A stretch of 64,000 nucleotides of DNA from Bigelowiella natans CCMP2755 (Eukaryota > Cercozoa > Chlorarachniophyceae): positions 94,501-158,500 of the forward strand of contig ADNK01000140.1 in NCBI GenBank assembly GCA_000320545.1. The letters are read 5' to 3'. The notes under the pieces are model-generated. The model was not told the DNA's origin, searched no databases, and was given only the letters and a program-made list of their open reading frames with translations. Below, piece after piece: positions 61,122 to 64,000 of this stretch. The first letter of the stretch is position 1. Each line of letters starts with the position of its first letter. The position numbers were made by a program, and so were the translations under genes.

Positions 61122-62944
61122 CCAGAATCGCTGAGACATCGCGAGTGCCAGAGGCAGGCGTGACGATGCAATGAAAAGGGCTTGGTGAAGAGTAATCTTA
61201 GTTTTAACTACTTCCCCGACTGTCACCGGATCGAAATTTAGTTGTGATGTCGCATGTGTCACAAGATCAGATCCACATTGTCGTGATAAATATACAATTG
61301 GCTATCTAGCTCTCCCTAATCTCCACGTTGGCTACTGGAGGCCACATAGGCACACTAGCCTGGCCTAGTTATAGTGGCTAGTTGCTGGGCAAGTGGGTGT
61401 AATTGCCTCATCCTCTTTTTGCTAGCTACATTGTAGTTATAGTCAAGTCACGTTACATGCAGCACAGCACGACTCGTTCTAGCGCCTGCTTTGTCCCTCA
61501 CCATTGTGCGCTACCAGCTAGCCAATGCTGATCATTGCCAGCGAAACTGATTGCGCACTCAAGATGATGATGACGATGATGATGGCAATGATGTTGAACA
61601 TGGCAGTGATGGTGATGGTGGTGATGAGCGTCCACAAAAGCAGCTGACATTTTGATGAACGCAAGACACTTCGTGGAACATTGATCATGATGACCAACAA
61701 CGCTTTGTGTTTTTTCATACCTCCAGATGAACAGGTGAAGGTGGTGATTGACCGCACCTCCTAAACGTTGCAAGACGTTTGCGTCGCACAACAGAAACAA
61801 CGACAATGAACTGCGTTTCCAAAACGTCTTGAACTAGCTTCAGTGAGGACTGACTGGTGAAACCAACATGATTTCAAAATTGGCATTCTGACCATTGTGG
61901 AAGTGGAGCTATGAAGGCCATGCTAGCATGTTCGTGCACGCGCGTGCGAACACATGCAGTCAGCACACACGTTCTTCGTTCTCACTACGTGCACACGTTC
62001 TTACACCCACAGCTGCACCAAATCAGCACACATGTTCTGTCACTTCTATGTGCACTTGCAGCACACGTGCTCCACACGTGCACACGTTGGAAAGCAAAGC
62101 GTCGTGAAAGAAGTTGCAGAGTAGGGCGCGCGCAGCGGAAAGTCGCGGCCACTAACGTGATCTAGTGATGTGCAATAGCCGCTTGGGCGTGCATGGCGTG
62201 GCGCAGCTAGGCAGCGGCGCTGTTGGGTCCTCATGTCCTTCGTGTGACCTGCTTGACTGCAGCGCTGTGCGTAACAAATGGGAATCGTGGGCAGTGTTTT
62301 GTTGTTTGGTGCAGTGAACGCATGCACGTGGTCGCTTCGATCGTGAGCCGCATGCACGCGTGCAACAATGGCGACAGTGATGAGCCCCAAAGCTGGAAAG
62401 CTAGAAAGCTGAAAGCGCCAGACTGGCAGGTCAGAGCCCGCGATCGATCAGGCGGCCGACGACCACACCATTGAACTTCCTCCCCTGTTGTGCACGCACA
62501 CGTGCGTGCACAACACGCATGGCAAGGTCCACACTCAGATGTCTCTGGACGTGGGCGACTGCTAGACTGACTGGGCACAACACGTACTGTGCATTTGCAA
62601 TTTCATAGCATTGTGCTTGTGCTGTGTGCACTTTTTGTTGACACTCTTGCATGTGTTGGTCACACGTGCAGCACACATGACTTGATTAGTTGAAGGTGAC
62701 ATTGCATGACCGCAGGCGTCCAGAGCCTGCATGCTGGCATGGCATGCATGACATGTCTAGCATGTCTAGATGCCTAGATCTAGAGATAGATGCATGTACA
62801 TGCATGTGACATGCGCTGGGTCTAGAGGTCTCTAGACATTGCTAGACTGGTCTGGCAGTCTGTTGGTGGTGCATGCCATGATGCCGCGCGCAGTGATTTG
62901 ATGACAGGCAGTTACACAATGATGTCTTGACTTTGCATGCGAAT
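61122..62944. other. Tail-to-tail gap, palindrome-dense
   Basis: No exon supported. Contains CATGCTAGCATG at 61919-61930, a (GAT)n stretch at about 61564-61620, and a run of CATG, TCTAGA and TGCA words at 62730-62850. Short open frames on both strands are made by these repeats. Confidence 0.55.
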
Positions 62945-63753
62945 CTATTCGCGCCTTTCTTTTTGAATTTTTTCTAGTTCCTCCCTAACTTCTTTCGGAG
63001 CGCCTCGCTCCTGGCCAGAGCCCCAGTCTAGCCATCGTGCAGCTCCTTGAATCTTCAGACCTAGGTTCGGCACACACTAGACTTTAGACTAAATGTAGCT
63101 TCAGGTTGCCACAGTCGAAAACATTGTGCAAATTTCTTTGTGTGTGACTATTACTGGCCCTCTTCGGTTCAAATATCTCTGTAATTACCCGATTCTCTGG
63201 CACTCTCTTCATCAATAGCAAGGAAAGCATAAGCGTACGATGCGGCGATGGCTACAACGTTTGCCAGCCTAACGTGTAAAATGTGCAACATTCTATTATT
63301 GTCCTTTACTCATTCGTTCGGATGATGTACCAAATCAAGCCAGGATCTTTAGCTACAAATGGAATGGCGATGTTAAGCACCGGTGTCAGAAGGAAGGCTA
63401 TGTTCAGAGCCTTGCAAATAAAAGATCACAGATAAAATTATCATTAGGGGAAGAACAATTAATATTCTTCTTTACCTCTTTTTCAACTGGAGCAGGCTTA
63501 CGTGCTCGGAGTGATGGAATCGTGAACAACCAGATTGTCCAAAATCCTATCAATCCCGTCATAAAGAGAAACATGAAATAGTTTTGCGGGTTGTATTTCA
63601 TACATTCGCTCACCTAAAGCCTGTGCTGATACCGGTAAATCAGGATATCCAGGAAAATGATTCGTTGCTAACATGCCTACATCCGAGATAAATGAATGGA
63701 ATAAACTACCATCAGCTTCTAACGATATCGACGTAAACAGTTGCATATCTGCA
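62945..63753 (-). CDS. Multi-pass membrane protein, N-terminus outside or unplaced
   Basis: Leftward exons join in phase: one from about 63751 (MQLFTSISLEADGS ... PGYPDLPVSAQAL), one with FWTIWLFTIPSLRARKPAPV, then ALNIAFLLTPVLNIAIPFVA, WLANVVAIAASYAYAFLAID and a soluble tail (AARWLDWGSGQERGAP ... EKIQKERRE) ending at a TAG at 62945. Three hydrophobic helices are visible. The exon at 63751 has an acceptor upstream, so the gene starts further right and may leave the window. The compact three-helix plan with a soluble tail could be a plastid or mitochondrial inner-membrane protein, but I cannot name it. Confidence 0.72.
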
Positions 63754-64000
63754 CACCATTTGTTGAAATTCCAAAAACACACCACACTAACATACACATA
63801 TGGTTTGATTATTTATTTGTAATTGTAGTTGTAGCATCTTCAGCAGCAGCAGCAGCAACAACAACAACAAAAGAAGCAGTAATGGTAGTAATTATTTTTT
63901 TGATTATAATGGAGAGGTAATCATGATGCTGGCGCGTTTCACCAATGTTGGTGCATGTCCAATCAAAATCGGAAAATAGTGTAAGCGTACAACCGGAGAT

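Overview
This is nuclear DNA from a compact, intron-rich eukaryote, most likely a unicellular protist. Almost every gene is split by short GT-AG introns (about 34 to 450 nt). Exons join in phase to give eukaryotic families: major sperm protein (MSP) and TBC domains, SAM, CCCH zinc fingers, VIT-VWA, kynureninase, SelS/VIMP, a Cys-loop-type channel, MINPP phosphatase and cyclophilin. I cannot fix the lineage. A chlorarachniophyte or another SAR-type protist would fit, but that is inference. A peptide deformylase suggests an organelle with its own translation. I found no bacterial operons, rRNA, tRNA, CRISPR array or recognisable transposon.

Layout, left to right: 2.1-3.7 kb (-) Rolling-stone-like membrane protein; 5.9-10.7 kb (-) pentameric ligand-gated ion channel; 11.4-18.2 kb (+) MSPx3-TBC-EF-hand protein; 19.4-20.1 kb (-) SelS/VIMP with a probable selenocysteine TGA; 20.4-23.9 kb (+) MINPP-type histidine phosphatase; 25.4-27.7 kb (-) six CCCH fingers plus SAM; 28.1-29.5 kb (+) unknown zinc-knuckle protein; 30.2-31.7 kb (-) coiled-coil protein; 32.1-36.9 kb (+) kynureninase; 38.4-42.3 kb (-) VIT-VWA protein; 44.9-47.9 kb (-) secreted/type I membrane protein; 48.7-51.3 kb (+) SAM plus zinc-cluster protein; 52.2-52.8 kb (-) EF-hand protein; 53.1-54.4 kb (+) peptide deformylase; 55.3-56.0 kb (-) unknown; 56.5-57.2 kb (+) cyclophilin; 58.1-59.0 kb (-) small membrane protein; 59.6-61.1 kb (+) two-pass membrane protein; 62.9-63.8 kb (-) partial multi-pass membrane protein.

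Two large-scale patterns stand out. First, orientation alternates almost strictly. Head-to-head pairs share short upstream gaps (about 250-800 bp), and tail-to-tail pairs are separated by 0.7-1.8 kb of gene-free DNA. Second, several of those tail-to-tail gaps are rich in nested palindromes (CATG, CTAG, TGCA), and a perfect 12-bp palindrome recurs at nine places, none inside a gene. Simple-sequence repeats sit mainly in introns.

The genes do not form one pathway. They cover membrane signalling (channel, EF-hand, TBC), ER function (SelS, MSP), inositol phosphates (MINPP), tryptophan catabolism (kynureninase) and protein maturation (deformylase, cyclophilin). All gene models come from manual splicing on phase agreement. 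Exons I could not place are stated in each entry.
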